64,000 bases of DNA from Xiphydria camelus. Taxonomy: Eukaryota > Arthropoda > Insecta > Hymenoptera > Xiphydriidae. Positions within the stretch are counted from its first letter, which is position 1, and each line of letters begins with the position of its first letter. The notes beneath the pieces are model-generated. The model was not told the origin of the DNA. It did no database searches and worked only from the letters and a program-made list of their open reading frames with translations. The stretch is from the NCBI GenBank assembly GCA_963678675.1, contig OY783197.1:22673934-22737933 (forward strand), given 5' to 3'. Of this stretch, positions 44,159 through 56,095 are shown in pieces. The position numbers and the translations under genes are program-made.

Positions 44159-45591
44159 ATGAGGCACCTCCTCGTAAGTTACTCTATACGTGGACTATTT
44201 TACGCGCGGTTAAGATTTCCTTCCGGTGAAAAATGAGAAGTACGGTTTCCTGTGCACAGTGTCCGTGGTTTCTTGCATTTACGATGATTGCTCGTAACAT
44301 AAGTATATAGTGTGGTTTTTGTAGTCGCAGTCGAGCGCGGTTAATGACGGTACGGCCGTTGCAGTTTTATATACGGTGGGAATGAGAAATCTCTCTAATT
44401 AATCGTGGGGTTGTTTTTTTGAGACATAAAACGACTTACGGAATAGGATCGATGGAACGAACGACTCGGATGATGTATTGAGCTATTTTTCGGATTGTGT
44501 CACTGGTAATTGGTCGTTTCGATTGCATCCGGATGATGCAATATGTGATTACTGCTCGAGTATGGTGTTACGAATGTATGGGTATACTTGGGAGAGTTTT
44601 TATGCATCATTGACGTGGTCTTGCATTACTTTCTAATTGCCATTCCCGTAGGGTTTTGTCTACGAGAGCAGTATTGTCGTGAAAAATGATTAATTCGATA
44701 GAAATATATCCGACTAATTTCTTTTGACCAGATGTTATGTAAGAAATAAATGATTTATCTCCTTAATCAGTGGTTATATATAGTGTAACTAACATAGTGG
44801 TTTTGCTATTTTAAAAAAAACAAACATAATCATCTCAACATCCTGTGCATCATTCAGATTATCTTATTGGCCGTGGTCCCCGCTCTCACGTGGGGCACTA
44901 TATTCGACGATGAGGATTGGATGATATCACAGGAGCTCGATGGTAAGGATCAAATCTACGAATAAAAAATATGGAAAGAAGTGCAGGGACACTAAAAACC
45001 CAGCATTCTCGATATCTGAGATAAAAATCATTTATGAACGAATGCGACTCCTCTTCAGAACACATCCGAGAAAAGCGAAGCCCAGCGCCGCCGCCAGCAG
45101 CACAGCAGATCAATTACAGACCGTATTCCCAGGCCCCGGCTCAGATCAAACAGCTATTGCAGTTTCAACAAGCTAGAGAACCTCTGACCCACATCCCCGC
45201 TCAACCAGTGCCTCAGCTCAGCTCCGGACCGCGTCCCGAGCCGCAGTATCAAACCCAATCGCAAGTGAGTCAGTACAATCCGGAAGTGAAATACGGCGCA
45301 ACGCCGCAACAGCCCACGTACAAGGCGGCAGCACAACAGGCACAGTATCGGCCCGCGGCAGCAGCACCGGCACCGCAATACACCCCGCAATACCGCAACG
45401 CCGCACCGCAGCAGCCGCAGTATCAGCCAGCCGCTCAACCGAACTTCAAAGCCTTCCAACCAGTGGCAGCACCTCAATCGGCGGTTCAGCCGCAATATTC
45501 CAATAAACTCCCACCTCAACTTCAGCAATTATTGCAACTTCAAGCACAACTGCCAAATTCTATCCCGGCGGGGTCACCACAGCACGGTTAA
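44159..45591 (+). CDS. Secreted Gln/Pro-rich protein, probable cuticular/matrix protein, paralogue 3
   Basis: Exons 44159-44173, 44858-44942 and 45059-45591 (stop TAA) join to 210 residues. The signal peptide is residues 1-18 (MRHLLIILLAVVPALTWG), split by a phase-0 intron after codon 5. Intron 2 is phase 1, as in paralogue 1. The short acidic N-terminus (DDEDW) is followed by REKR (residues 37-40), then a YxPY block (INYRPYSQAPAQIKQLLQFQ, from about residue 51), a long Gln/Pro/Ala stretch with QYxPxA motifs, and a C-terminal block LPPQLQQLLQLQAQLP. It is the shortest family member. Its position and gene structure show it arose by tandem duplication with the two upstream genes. Cuticle or matrix function is inference. 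Confidence 0.85.
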
Positions 45592-46506
45592 AACAAGTTG
45601 TTCCACCCTGAAGAGAGGCATCGATGATGAAGTGGACGGAATGGAAGAAGTTCTTGTCGCTCTTTTGAAATTCATGTATTTTAATATTTTTGAAAAATTG
45701 TTGGTTAGTGGGAGAAGGATTTCATCATTTTCATCTTCATGTGTGCCTATCGTGTGTCATTCAATACTTCGGTCGCTTCATTCGCAAAATCGATTCATTC
45801 TCATTTTCACTTCATCATGGTAAAAATGAAGACCTTCGAAAAAAACGCTCCGATGGTACCCAGGTAGAAATCTGTCCAGGTTGTGCAAGGTTCAACCTTG
45901 TTACAAGGTACGTTTTGCAAGGTTACGCTGCAAGGTTAAAACAGGGTTGCTGCAAGCCTGTCTGTTCCTTGCATAGCCGAAACTGACCACTGCCCTGTAC
46001 CGTTAGCCTGTTTCAAGCTTGCAATAACAGGGAGATACCAGGTTCGCGCGAAAGGTGAAAACAAGGCGAAAACAAGGCGAAAACAAGGTTATGCCGGCAG
46101 CTTAGCGAATCAGTGCCGCCTCTAGATGTTGAGACGTCTTCATGCTTAGCGCCCTTTTTTAGTTTCGGCGCCCCATGGCTAGTGCGTGGCACGAAATGGC
46201 CCCTCGTTAGACACGGCCCTGCTCTTAGCGAATAGATGGCATAAAAATCCGCAGCGTGGCGTGCGCATCGCCTCAGCTGTCAAAAGTATGTTCGGTTCCC
46301 GCGTTATTTTTAGGTTACGAAGCCGTCAGCATTTAACGATATAATGTGCGTTATTAATTAGTCAGAACATTGGAACGAGCAGGAAATAAGGATTATCCAG
46401 CTTCCTGCATAGAAGGGTAAGTATTAATAGCTAATTTAATAAAATTATTTGCAGGAGGCAGATAGATGAAATTTTCTTTATTATCTCTTATGCTCATCTT
46501 TCACAG

Positions 46507-47096
46507 AGTTGCAGATCCAGCCAGGATGAAAAAATTGCCTGGAGGAGGTTCAGGAAGGCCAGATATTCCATCGACTCGGAGGCAAAGTAACAGAAAGGAG
46601 ACCGGAGGCATTGGTCAGCGCAGCAGCTCGACTATCAAGTAAGTAACGTTCCTGAAATTAGCAGTAGGTAGCGAAAAAGCAATTAATATTTTATAAAGAG
46701 TATCTGATGCAGAGCAATCCAGTCATTGAAAATTTGGCGCAAACGATTTGAACAGCACCAGAATATAGATAACAGAAAAACGCGATATGTAAAAGAGAAT
46801 AGAAGAGGAACAATATCGCGTAGAGCGTTATTATATAGATAGTACATTTCAATTCATGATTTTCAGAAACACTTTTGTCGCATCACCGAGACCTCACCGA
46901 GAAAGAGGCGAAAGCAGCAGTGGGTGTGGCCTTAACTGCATCGAAGTGTTGGGATGGCCACCGTTCTAAAGGAACTACAACCGGGGATGAAGTGCTATCA
47001 TTACCAAGCACATCTCGAGGTAGAGGTGACGAACTCAACCTATCCACAATAAATTTAGGTAGAGACTTTATATTAGATTCTTCGGATTCAGAGTGA
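46507..47096 (+). pseudogene. Possible transposon-borne coding exons, unrecognised
   Basis: An exon-like stretch 46507-46639 lies between CTTTCACAG and GTAAGT and encodes a basic peptide (DPARMKKLPGGGSGRPDIPS). After an acceptor at 46866, 46875-47094 is open with TEKEAKAAVGVALTASKCWD and an acidic tail FILDSSDSE before TGA. The two exons are not in the same frame when spliced at these sites: the first leaves two bases and joins a frame that stops early. Either the second exon has another partner or the gene is broken. I do not recognise a family. Confidence 0.35.
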
Positions 47097-47109
47097 GACT
47101 TGTTAACGC

Positions 47110-48860
47110 CACCCAAGTAGCAAAATGTATAAAATTTTAGTCCGCGCTACTATACCTTTCTTGTCTAAAACCTCATAGATTCTTAGGATAACATTACTTC
47201 TGTTGCCTGTAGTTTAATATTAATTTAACTTAACTTTTATTAGGTAATAATCAGGCCAAAAGCAACAAAAATCACAACACGTCTGACGCTTCGATTCCTC
47301 TCCGAACCCTCTCCGGAGACACAATGAAGGATTCATTCGAAAAAGAACCGAAACGTCAGACGTGCAGTGATTTTTGTTGCTTTTGGCCTGATTATTACCT
47401 AATAAAAGTTAAGTTAAATTAACCTCATAGATTATTAGATAATCGAAATTGAATACCTATACCTTTCTTGTGTACAGCGAAATATAATGTACGAAAAAGT
47501 ATTCTACCAACTCTTAGTCTAAAATCTCATAGATTCTTAAGATAATATTACTTCTGTCGCCTGTAGTTTAATATTAATTTAACTTAACTTTTATTAGGTA
47601 ACAATCAGGCCAAAAAAGCAACAAAAATCACTACACGCCTGACGCTTCGATTCCTCTCCGAACCCTCTCCGGAGACACAATGGATTCATTCGAAAAAGAA
47701 CCGAAACGTCAGACGTGCAGTGATTTTTGTTGTTTTTTGGCCTGATTATTACCTAATAAAAGTTAAGTTAAATTAATATTAAACTACAGGCGACAGAAGT
47801 AATATTATCTTAAGAATCTATGAGATTTTAGACTAAATTGTTAGAATACTTTTCCGTACATTATATTTCGCTGTACAAGAGAGGTATAGGTATTCAATTT
47901 CGATTGTTTAATAATATATAAGGTTAATTTAACTTAACTTTTATTGGGTAACAATCAGGCCAAAAAAGCAACAAAAATCACTACACGCCTGACGCTTCGA
48001 TTCCTCTCCGAACCCTCTTCGGAGACGAAATGAAGGATTCGTTCGAAGAGGAACCCAAACGTCAGACGAGCAGTGATTTTTGTTGTTTTTTGGCCTGATT
48101 ATTACCTAATAAAAGTTAAGTTAAATTAACCTCATAGATTATTAGATAATCGAAATTGAACACCTATACCTTTCTTGTGTACAGCGAAATATAATGTACG
48201 AAAAAGTATTCTACCAACTCTTAGTCTAAAATCTCATAGATTCTTAAGATAATATTACTTCTGTCGCCTGTAGTTTAATATTAATTTAACTTAACTTTTA
48301 TTAGGTAATAATCAGGCCAAAAAAGAACAAAAATCACTGCACGTCTGACGCTTCGATTCCTCTCCGAACCCTCTCCGGAGACACAATGAAGGATTCATTC
48401 GAAAAAGAACCGAAACGTCAGACGTGCAGTGATTTTTGTTGTTTTTTGGCCTGATTATTACCTAATAAAAGTTAAGTTAAATTAATATTAAACTACAGGC
48501 TACAGAAGTAATATTATCTTAAGAATCTATGAGATTTTAGACTAAATTGTTAGAATACTTTTCCGTACATTATATTTCGCTGTACAAGAGAGGTATAGGT
48601 ATTCAATTTCGATTGTTTAATAATATATAAGGTTAATTTAACTTAACTTTTCTTGGGTAACAATCAGGCCAAAAAAGCAACAAAAATCACTACACGCCTG
48701 ACGCTTCGATTCCTCTCCGAACCCTCTTCGGAGACGAAATGAAGGATTCGTTCGAAGAGGAACCCAAACGTCAGACGAGCAGTGATTTTTGTTGTTTTTT
48801 GGCCTGATTATTACCTAATAAAAGTTAAGTTAAATTAATCTCATATATTATTAAACAATC
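47110..48860. repeat. Array of five palindromes separated by linkers in alternating orientation
   Basis: Palindromes H1-H5 lie at about 47222-47422, 47574-47777, 47923-48130, 48281-48485 and 48632-48838. Each has roughly 70-bp arms (TTTAACTTAACTTTTATTAG and GGCCAAAA-GCAACAAAAATC) around a spacer with CTCTCCGAACCCTCTCCGGA. The linkers of about 150 bases (CGAAATATAATGTACG, GTCGCCTGTAGTTTAATATT) alternate forward and reverse-complement, so the structure is nested inverted repeats, not a simple tandem. Confidence 0.9.
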
Positions 48861-49269
48861 GAAATTGAATAAGTCACCCGTCAAATTGACGGGGTTCCGT
48901 AAACCTAGTGATAGTAAAGTAGGAATAATAAAATTGTACTCGTCTTAGTATTATACATTATTTTTCTAAATTTGTAATGCTATCGCTATGTATTGTAACC
49001 CAATTTTAATTATCAATAAAATATAAAAATTTAATTCTAACCTCAAATGTTCTTCATTACCGACTCATTACCGACAACGCAACCTTGTCCCAAGCGCCAT
49101 AGTCTACCTTGAAACAAGCTTGCATAGCATACTGTCACAACATTGAAACGCGTAACGGATTTGCCTTGCATCAGCCTTGTTTTGCAACCTTGCCGCAAGG
49201 TTCTACCTTGCCGGCCAACCTTGTAACAAGCTTATTTCGGGGTACGATTTCTACCTGGGTACTTGAATA

Positions 49270-49950
49270 AAAATATTCTCGCATTTTCATAATTATTCTA
49301 ATTCTCGTCACTTTCATCGTTATCATCTTCGATGGATTTCGTCATTACTCCATCTTCTATATGCTCTACAAATATTTGTATCCTTCCATGATCATTTTTC
49401 TACGAAGAATAAATAAAGAGCGTCATAATTTTCTACTCAAATCTGAAGGAAACCTATTCCCTCTTTTTCCTTCCAGAATATAATGTAATCTAATCTACTT
49501 GTGTGTGTGAGATTACGGGTAAATAGAAATTAAATCTGTCCCTATATTTTTTTAGTTTCATTAGCTTTATCTACCGGAAGAAAATAAACATAAAGAAAAA
49601 ATCGAAGGCAAAAAATAGAGCTCTTCTCCGATAGATGACATGCACATTCTTCGGTCACAACATTTCGTGATGTCAGCGAAACAGATAAAATCGCGTCACC
49701 TCGTACATCCATTGAACCGCGCCGAGGGGAGCCCTCGAGAAGAGAGGGTGAAGAGACAAATGTTTGTCAATCTCTACGAGCAAGATACGATCGTGATTCG
49801 GAAAGCCGCATGCTAAGATACACCAGCGCATTCATCCCTCATCTCACTTCACAGAACGACATCGATGCGCTTAATAATGCAAAGAAGTTCATAAAATATC
49901 TAACGCTGTTCGAAGCAATTAAAATCCATGAGAGGAATTAATGACCGCCT
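49270..49950. other. Intergenic DNA, no recognised gene
   Basis: AT-rich flank of the 3.4-kb element. Nothing coding or repetitive was recognised. Confidence 0.4.
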
Positions 49951-49960
49951 ACTATATAAG

Positions 49961-50305
49961 GCTAAATTTACTTGCTAGGGAAAAAAATGTATTCACTATT
50001 GTCTCATTATTTATGAACTTTTGGCCTACATAGATATAAGACTTTGTTGTAGATAAAAATATAATCTTCAAAATAGTATTGTACAAATACGAGCCAAAAG
50101 CTCATAGATAATGAAATAATAGTAATTCAAGTTTCTTTCAAATTCACAAATCTCATTATTTATGAACTTTTGGCCTACATCGATATAAAACTTTGTTTCC
50201 GATAAAAATATAATCTTCCTAAAAGTATCATACAAACATAAGTCGGAAGCTCATAGATAATGAGATAATAGTGATTCAAGCTTCTTTCCTGGAAAGTAAG
50301 TTTAA
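49961..50305. mobile_element. MITE family F, duplicated/rearranged copy
   Basis: Contains CTCATTATTTATGAACTTTT followed by GGCCTACAT twice (near 50015 and 50152), and inverted AGCTCATAGATAATGA twice (near 50099 and 50250). The palindrome has been partly duplicated head to tail. Confidence 0.75.
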
Positions 50306-50309
50306 TCTA

Positions 50310-52070
50310 TACTCGCATATACCTGAAGAATAAATATAGTGTCCTAATTAAAGCGTAACTCCCGTTACCTTATTTACACAACTACACGTATAAGGCACGC
50401 ATTACTAAAAGTGACTCTCCTAACTACTCAACGAGTTTCCCTCGAAGGAGTCAATATCGCAGCGATCCAGGCCAAAACCAGTTTCCCGACCAGCTCCATT
50501 TCTATACCACACTTTCTTCTCGCATTGCGTTACTAGTAAACGTGTTCACCTCTCCTCCCAAACAAGGCCTATTCCCAAATTTACCGGTGATCCCAGCGAG
50601 CTCCGAGCTTAATCGTGGCACGGATCGCAAAGCCGCTCGCGCGTGTGCGTCTTCATCTCTGGCACCGCGTATGGGTCGCGCGGCGCACGGGGGTGCTTAA
50701 CTCGTCACTCGAGAAATCAAGGTATCGCCGCACCAGTGGCTGCACACAAGGGGCGTATCTCTGCGGCACCGTTCCTCGATGTGGCAGGGCGTATCGGGCC
50801 CCGTCACAATTACACGTCGGCCTACCCCGCACACCCTTCCGTGTATACCGCAGACACCACCCCCCTTTTCCACCCCCTGTATTCCTGAATGTGTTCGATG
50901 CCCTCTCCGGCAAACAGGGAAGAGGATTAGCGAGTCCATTAAAGTCGCGGACTCTATTATCCGGGAGGCACGGCCACGGTGACATCAACCGCCAACCAAG
51001 GGCGTAGGGATGGAGATGCGCCCTTCGTGAGAGATTTCTGGGGCGAGTGGAGAACGGTCGTAGAGTTTGGGAGATGGCAGATTGAACATTTAGGTGATTA
51101 TTCGTATTTTTGTATAACTGAGAATTGCTCTGTTGTGAAATTGTCAAGAGAAAACGATACGATGAGTTTTGCTGGATACGTACAATAGAATTAGTAATTT
51201 TCTAGGATTATTAAGTGGCTCATCTTCGAATACAGCTGGATATTTATTTTAAAAGAGGTTTGCTCGCTTTTGCCGGCGTTATTTCGATAATCTATGAATT
51301 ATTTGCGAATAACTTTTCTTACTCCGAAACCTTGATCTATAAAATTGTTCTGCGTCGTTATACGTGAAAAATTCATAGGTAATAAGGAGGTGATTATAAT
51401 TTATGCCGGAAAAAAAGACTATAGCGGCATACTTAGAGAGATTATAATATGTATTTATATCAATAAAAATAATATGAATACTCGGAATAAAAAAGAAATC
51501 TCTTTCTACCGAACGCATTCGACATTTTCAAGGGTTCGATTTTTCACGAACGGGGTCCTAGGGCCCGCGCCACTGGTAGGGGGTCACGGAGGCAAATTAC
51601 AAAGGGAGGATTACCGGCAGCTGGGCTACCAGGCAACCATCTCTTCTGGATCTCGCGAGAGTGAGCCATCCACGTCGCTCGAGAGCTCTTTGTCCTTCGA
51701 CGCATTGGTAACATAATTATCGGAGTTATAACAAGCCAAACTCGAGTCCGCGCGCATCTAAAGGGGTTGCCGCGTGCGACAAGCGGTTAGACCCGGACTT
51801 CACGTGTCCAGACGCACGCGATAGCTGTTAGACCCGAGCACCTACGTGTGTGCCTACATATAATACATATATGGCCGAATGATTTGCCAGGATTTTTTAT
51901 GAGGAGCAGGCATTCGAAAAAATTGCAGATCTATCGGATAATATTTTTCTGAAACGTAATTAATTCCTTTGATTCGACGCAATGAAATGAAATAATAATT
52001 CTGACAAACTACACACCGTTTCTACACTGGAACAAAAATTTGGTTGATCGAAAAAAAACGTGTCTTTGGA
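50310..52070. other. Intergenic DNA, no recognised gene
   Basis: 50,600-51,000 is GC-rich with overlapping open frames on both strands and no family resemblance. The rest is AT-rich. Confidence 0.35.
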
Positions 52071-52076
52071 TAGTCA

Positions 52077-52348
52077 TACACTGAGCAAAATAATGAGGTT
52101 AAATAGACAAAACGCATTTAGTTAAAAGCGTTTAGTTATTCTAGCCAAAATACTGGTCAGTTCAACTAAATATTTAATTATTCCAACCAAATGTTTAGTT
52201 ATTCCAACCAAATGTTTAGATATTCTAACCAAAAAGTGGTCAGTCTAACCAAACAAATGAAGGACTCATATTTCACCAACCAGTTTAAGTTGTCATCGTT
52301 TCCAAAATTTTGTTTAAATTGACCAAATTAGGTACTATTCTCATTGTA
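52077..52348. mobile_element. MITE family C, copy 2
   Basis: Ends TACACTGAGCAAAATAATGA and CTATTCTCATTGTA. It contains three near-identical TTTAGTTATTCCAACCAAAT-like units in tandem. Family U repeat follows at 52370. Confidence 0.75.
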
Positions 52349-52369
52349 AGAATACATTTATTTAATTCT

Positions 52370-52521
52370 AATGAATGCCAATTTGGTCCGAATAATATTC
52401 AATTAAATCAATAGTATTTATATGTGTCCAATCGATACTCATTCTAATCGAATAAATGTGCGCTTACAGGATTATTCAAAAATACGTTTATTTCGACCAA
52501 CAAATTTGTTTCTCAATGTAG
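52370..52521. repeat. Interspersed repeat family U, copy 2
   Basis: CAATTAAATCAATAGTATTT, CCAATCGATACTCATTCTAA and a right end TTTCTCAATGTA match 11768-11905. Confidence 0.65.
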
Positions 52522-53309
52522 ACGAGGTTCGATAAGTTCAAGTCAATTCGACTGGTCATATATTGGCGATCGAAATAACCGGCAGCATAGTGTAGATCGA
52601 AAAGTTCTCGTTCAAATTATACCATTTATTATAGTCAACGCACAGCAGTCACGGGATTCGATCCTTCACAACTGGAAGTGGGATTTGCGAACGTTTACTG
52701 CAGAGCGCACAGCGCGAGCGTGTGAATCGGGTTGCGGTCTGCAGTGTGATTCCAATAATTGCGTCTAATCCTTGAGGGTGGCGGCACGCGGCCCGCGGTG
52801 GCGACGGACGAAATCCCCGCCGCTGCATCCCTCTCTTCAGCACGCTCACCCCGGCAACACCACCGCCGCCCTCCGCACTTAGCTGCTCGCGCCGTATTAG
52901 CGGCGATACGACGAGATTCGTTTCAATAACAGAAATGCCCCGGGCGTTATTTGCTGTACCGATATCTCCGAATCGTTCGCGAAGTGGTACTACAGTGCGG
53001 ATGACAGGCGACGTTCTGTTGGCATTGCAAAATAAATGGTTGCGTGATAATACAGTCGGTCTGCGAATTAGAAGTTTATAATTAAAATAGCATCTTATAT
53101 ATTATTTCTATAGAAGGTGATTTTTCGTGACAAACCTTTTTCTCTCCCTTCGTACAAAACTAAAAATTATGAATGAGCCTAGGTACCCAGGTACCATTTT
53201 AAAAATTAAGCTCCGCTTTTGATGAATTGTTAATTCACAATTCCATATTGTGTTATTTGTTTAAAAATCGAAGGTAAAAATTGACTTTTGGCAAAGATAA
53301 CGCATAATC

Positions 53310-53565
53310 TACACCGAGAAAACAGTTTATCAATAGTTAATAAATATAATTTCAAATACGGCGAAAAAAATATTTCGTTAAGGCAAGCAAATATGTGGTT
53401 ATTATTAAAGTGTTTATTTCATTCAAATAGTTGCCTCGAAAGATTTAATTGTGCCCAAAAAAAATCGTAATAGTTAACAAACGTTCACTTGGTCCAACAT
53501 AATGTTTATTTCGCTATATTCAAATAAAATTTTATTAACTATACATAGATTCTTTTCTCGGTGTA
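53310..53565. mobile_element. MITE family D, copy 3 (full)
   Basis: Ends TACACCGAGAAAACAGTTTA and ATTCTTTTCTCGGTGTA with TA edges. AATAGTTAATAAATATAATT pairs with AATAAAATTTTATTAACTAT. Confidence 0.85.
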
Positions 53566-53699
53566 CAATACTTTCATATCTTTTGCATTTATTTTCTCTG
53601 TCTTCTGTCATCTGCGGAATCTCCGCACAGGCCCACTAGTTGTACAATGTTTAAACAAACCTCTTCGCGAGATCGAGCGACCAAAAATTCTGAAAAACC

Positions 53700-53710
53700 T
53701 GGGGGGGGGG
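53700..53710. repeat. Poly-G tract
   Basis: About ten consecutive G residues; a short homopolymer, prone to assembly error. Confidence 0.8.
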
Positions 53711-53719
53711 GAAATGGAA

Positions 53720-54425
53720 AGTATTATTTTCAGATTTCCTTGAGCATCGTTCCGTAAAATGGTACCGATTTTAATCGAGACCGCGGAAAATCGATCGAAT
53801 TTGTTTTCGAACGCGGTTAACGTAAAGGTCCTTCTGAGAGGATGACGTCATCCGCAGAACCGCCGCCATCGCGACCGACAATCAGTTCTTCTTCGCACCC
53901 GCGAGCATTACGAGCGACAGCTCCGAATCAGTGCGGATCGTTTGACCCTTTTGGCGGTACACGATGCCATTGTGACGAGAAGCCAGGCCGGAAAAATTCA
54001 GCATGGCCGTCGGAGACCGACAGCCAATCACTGCCCGTCGGATGACAGCTGCGCATCCCTCGGGACTCGCCGGTGTTTCGCCCCATCGTTCGCCCGAGAC
54101 GAGCGGTGCTCCCTAACTTTCTGATTTTTGCCTTACGAAGTCAGCCATTGTAAGCGAGACCCGTTTCTGAGAATCAAAGACGCGCACGCATGACGCGACT
54201 CGAGGCCTCGTCCTTGGGTAGGTAGGATATAGGTGGATGTGGCGTATGTGTGTGTATATCTTTCGAAAATAACGTCACGAATTCTGTCGCTGATATTTTT
54301 ACCTTTTACAGTGTCATTTTTTAAAGTGTCAGCCAATGAACAATTAATTATCATGCTTCTCATTAGCTGAGGCGGTATTTGTCCTGGCGAAAGAAAACTT
54401 GAAAATTGATGAATCATTGGTTAGT
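53720..54425. other. Intergenic DNA, no recognised gene
   Basis: Moderately GC-rich with no supported coding exon. Confidence 0.35.
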
Positions 54426-54428
54426 ACC

Positions 54429-54718
54429 TACACGGAAAAAAGGAACCAGACATTTTTACCGTTTAATCTGTACAGTTTACAACTATACAGATACTATAGT
54501 TTAACCAAATATAATATCTGTTTGTACAGGAATTTCTATCGGTTAAACCGTAGTTTATGCTAGTCGAACCGTAATTCGTGCAGTTCTTTTTCCCCGTGTA
54601 CAGTTGTGAAGAGTATAAGTAAAAATGTGTCCTCTGTAGAAATTCTTGAAAACGAGCTCGAGTCTCAGCTGGATTGGATGAAACAGTAAAAATCGCTGGT
54701 CCCTTTTTTTCCGTGTAC
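54429..54718. mobile_element. Foldback MITE with TACACGGAAAAAAGGAACCA ends
   Basis: The left end is inverted at GGTCCCTTTTTTTCCGTGTA (ending 54718). A second terminus-like CCCCGTGTA at 54592-54600 suggests two related units or an internal duplication. Confidence 0.7.
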
Positions 54719-54719
54719 A

Positions 54720-55800
54720 TTTGAAAATGATATCTTGAAAAGTCACCTGCAGCGACAAAATTCGTGTTGCCAGAAGTATATAGGCACATCGAACGATACA
54801 CTTTTCTATTTTCTATTAATTTTAATGCGCGTTCACGAGGGGATGAAAATTGTTCTCGATTTCTTTCTTCCTACTTTTAATTCGAAGGTACTTTAAATGT
54901 TATTAAAAATCCTCCTAAATTCTTTCCTTCAAGATCGATCAACCCCCGGTATAGAGGTATCGTCGTATCTCGGATTAGAATAATCATCTTCCAAACTTTT
55001 CGACTCAAACATCCGGGGTTGACGGGTTCTAGCTAAAATAACTCACCAGATAAATTCAACTTCTATGAAGAAACAATAGCATTTAAATGGGTTCCGAGTC
55101 TGACAGATTTTTTCGCGGAATTTTCTCGTTCGTAAGAAGGAACGAGAGGAAGTTCGGGACAGGTGTCACAGCCAGTCTCAGCCGCTCGTGCAGGTACGAC
55201 TTTGGGGTTTACTAATTACAATAATTAAAAGTCAGTATTATCGGGAAACAGATTACGAGAGATGAGAAAGAGAGTAAGGGTTAGATGATCCTCGGGTCAG
55301 CCGTGCGCCACTCTCTCTTTCTCTTCTAACGCTCCCAGGGGCCAGCGATTGTTCTTCGGCAAATCCTTCCGGCTTTTAATCCCGACGCCGCGCCGGTGAA
55401 GTTCGCAAATCCGTAATGATCGACACCTCCGATCGAGACGGAGCCCACGGAGGATAATGCCGGAGTAATGCAAAAGGGGCGCCTTCTGCTCGCTTAGGAC
55501 GAGATGAGCCACCCCCTGCGATACGTATATCCTACCTGGTGGCGCGCGCGTTCTCCGCAGCTCTTAACGAGGAACCCGCTGATCATCTGAGCCTAGTTCC
55601 TGATCGTTAAGTCGAGCTTTGTCTTACGGTAATTTCTGCGGTCAGTTGCAACGACGATACGGCGACGGCATCGTGTTCGCTTCGTGCGAACGAACACTAT
55701 TCTACTTTAGTGAGCGTGTGTGATTGTACACATGCATATCTATATCGCCATTTGTTTGTTAGATCGGTACTTTTATTACACATTTGCTTTGCACGGTAGA
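54720..55800. other. Intergenic DNA, no recognised gene
   Basis: Nothing beyond ordinary composition shifts was seen. Confidence 0.35.
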
Positions 55801-55807
55801 CTGTTAA

Positions 55808-56095
55808 AAGAATTTGTAAATTTGCTATACATTTTCTACACAAAAGTACTACAAATTTGCAAGTCAAGCGCAGTGATGTGAATCACTATGAATTACCTGT
55901 AATTTTCGAAAAAGGTTTTGAACTTTACAGATTTTGCTGAAGGGATTCTTTAATTTTGGTACACTCAGGGTAGACTTGTGGTAGATTTAAATCAGATCTG
56001 TGTAGCAAATTGAATTGTTTCGATCACGCACAGTGATTTTAATGGATAAACTTGTATGATAAAAAATTCATAAAAGTAATATGCAGTTTACTAGA
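55808..56095 (+). repeat. Dispersed repeat, copy 2 (partner at 2885-3185)
   Basis: Direct-orientation alignment to the copy upstream of the dynein light-chain gene, with scattered substitutions and small indels. Confidence 0.7.

Larger units (their letters stand above)
45857..49261. mobile_element. 3.4-kb DNA transposon with CCCAGGTAGAAATC inverted ends
   Basis: The left end CCCAGGTAGAAATC begins at 45859 and its inverted copy ends at 49259, with TA on both flanks. Beyond 14 bases the ends diverge but both carry dense GCAAGGTT / AACCTTGC subterminal motifs (45880-45965 and 49085-49230). Inside are possible coding exons (46507-47096) and an array of large palindromes (47110-48860). Superfamily is undetermined; TA flanks would fit a Tc1/mariner-like element, but no DDE transposase is visible. 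Confidence 0.75.

Noticed and set aside
47110..48860. CRISPR-like array interpretation of the periodic repeats
   Set aside because: Units are 200-bp palindromes with long linkers in alternating orientation in an insect genome; spacing and structure do not fit.
50653..51147. Minus-strand open frame of 164 codons
   Set aside because: It lies in GC-rich DNA with equally long overlapping frames on both strands and has no family resemblance, signal peptide or splice context.
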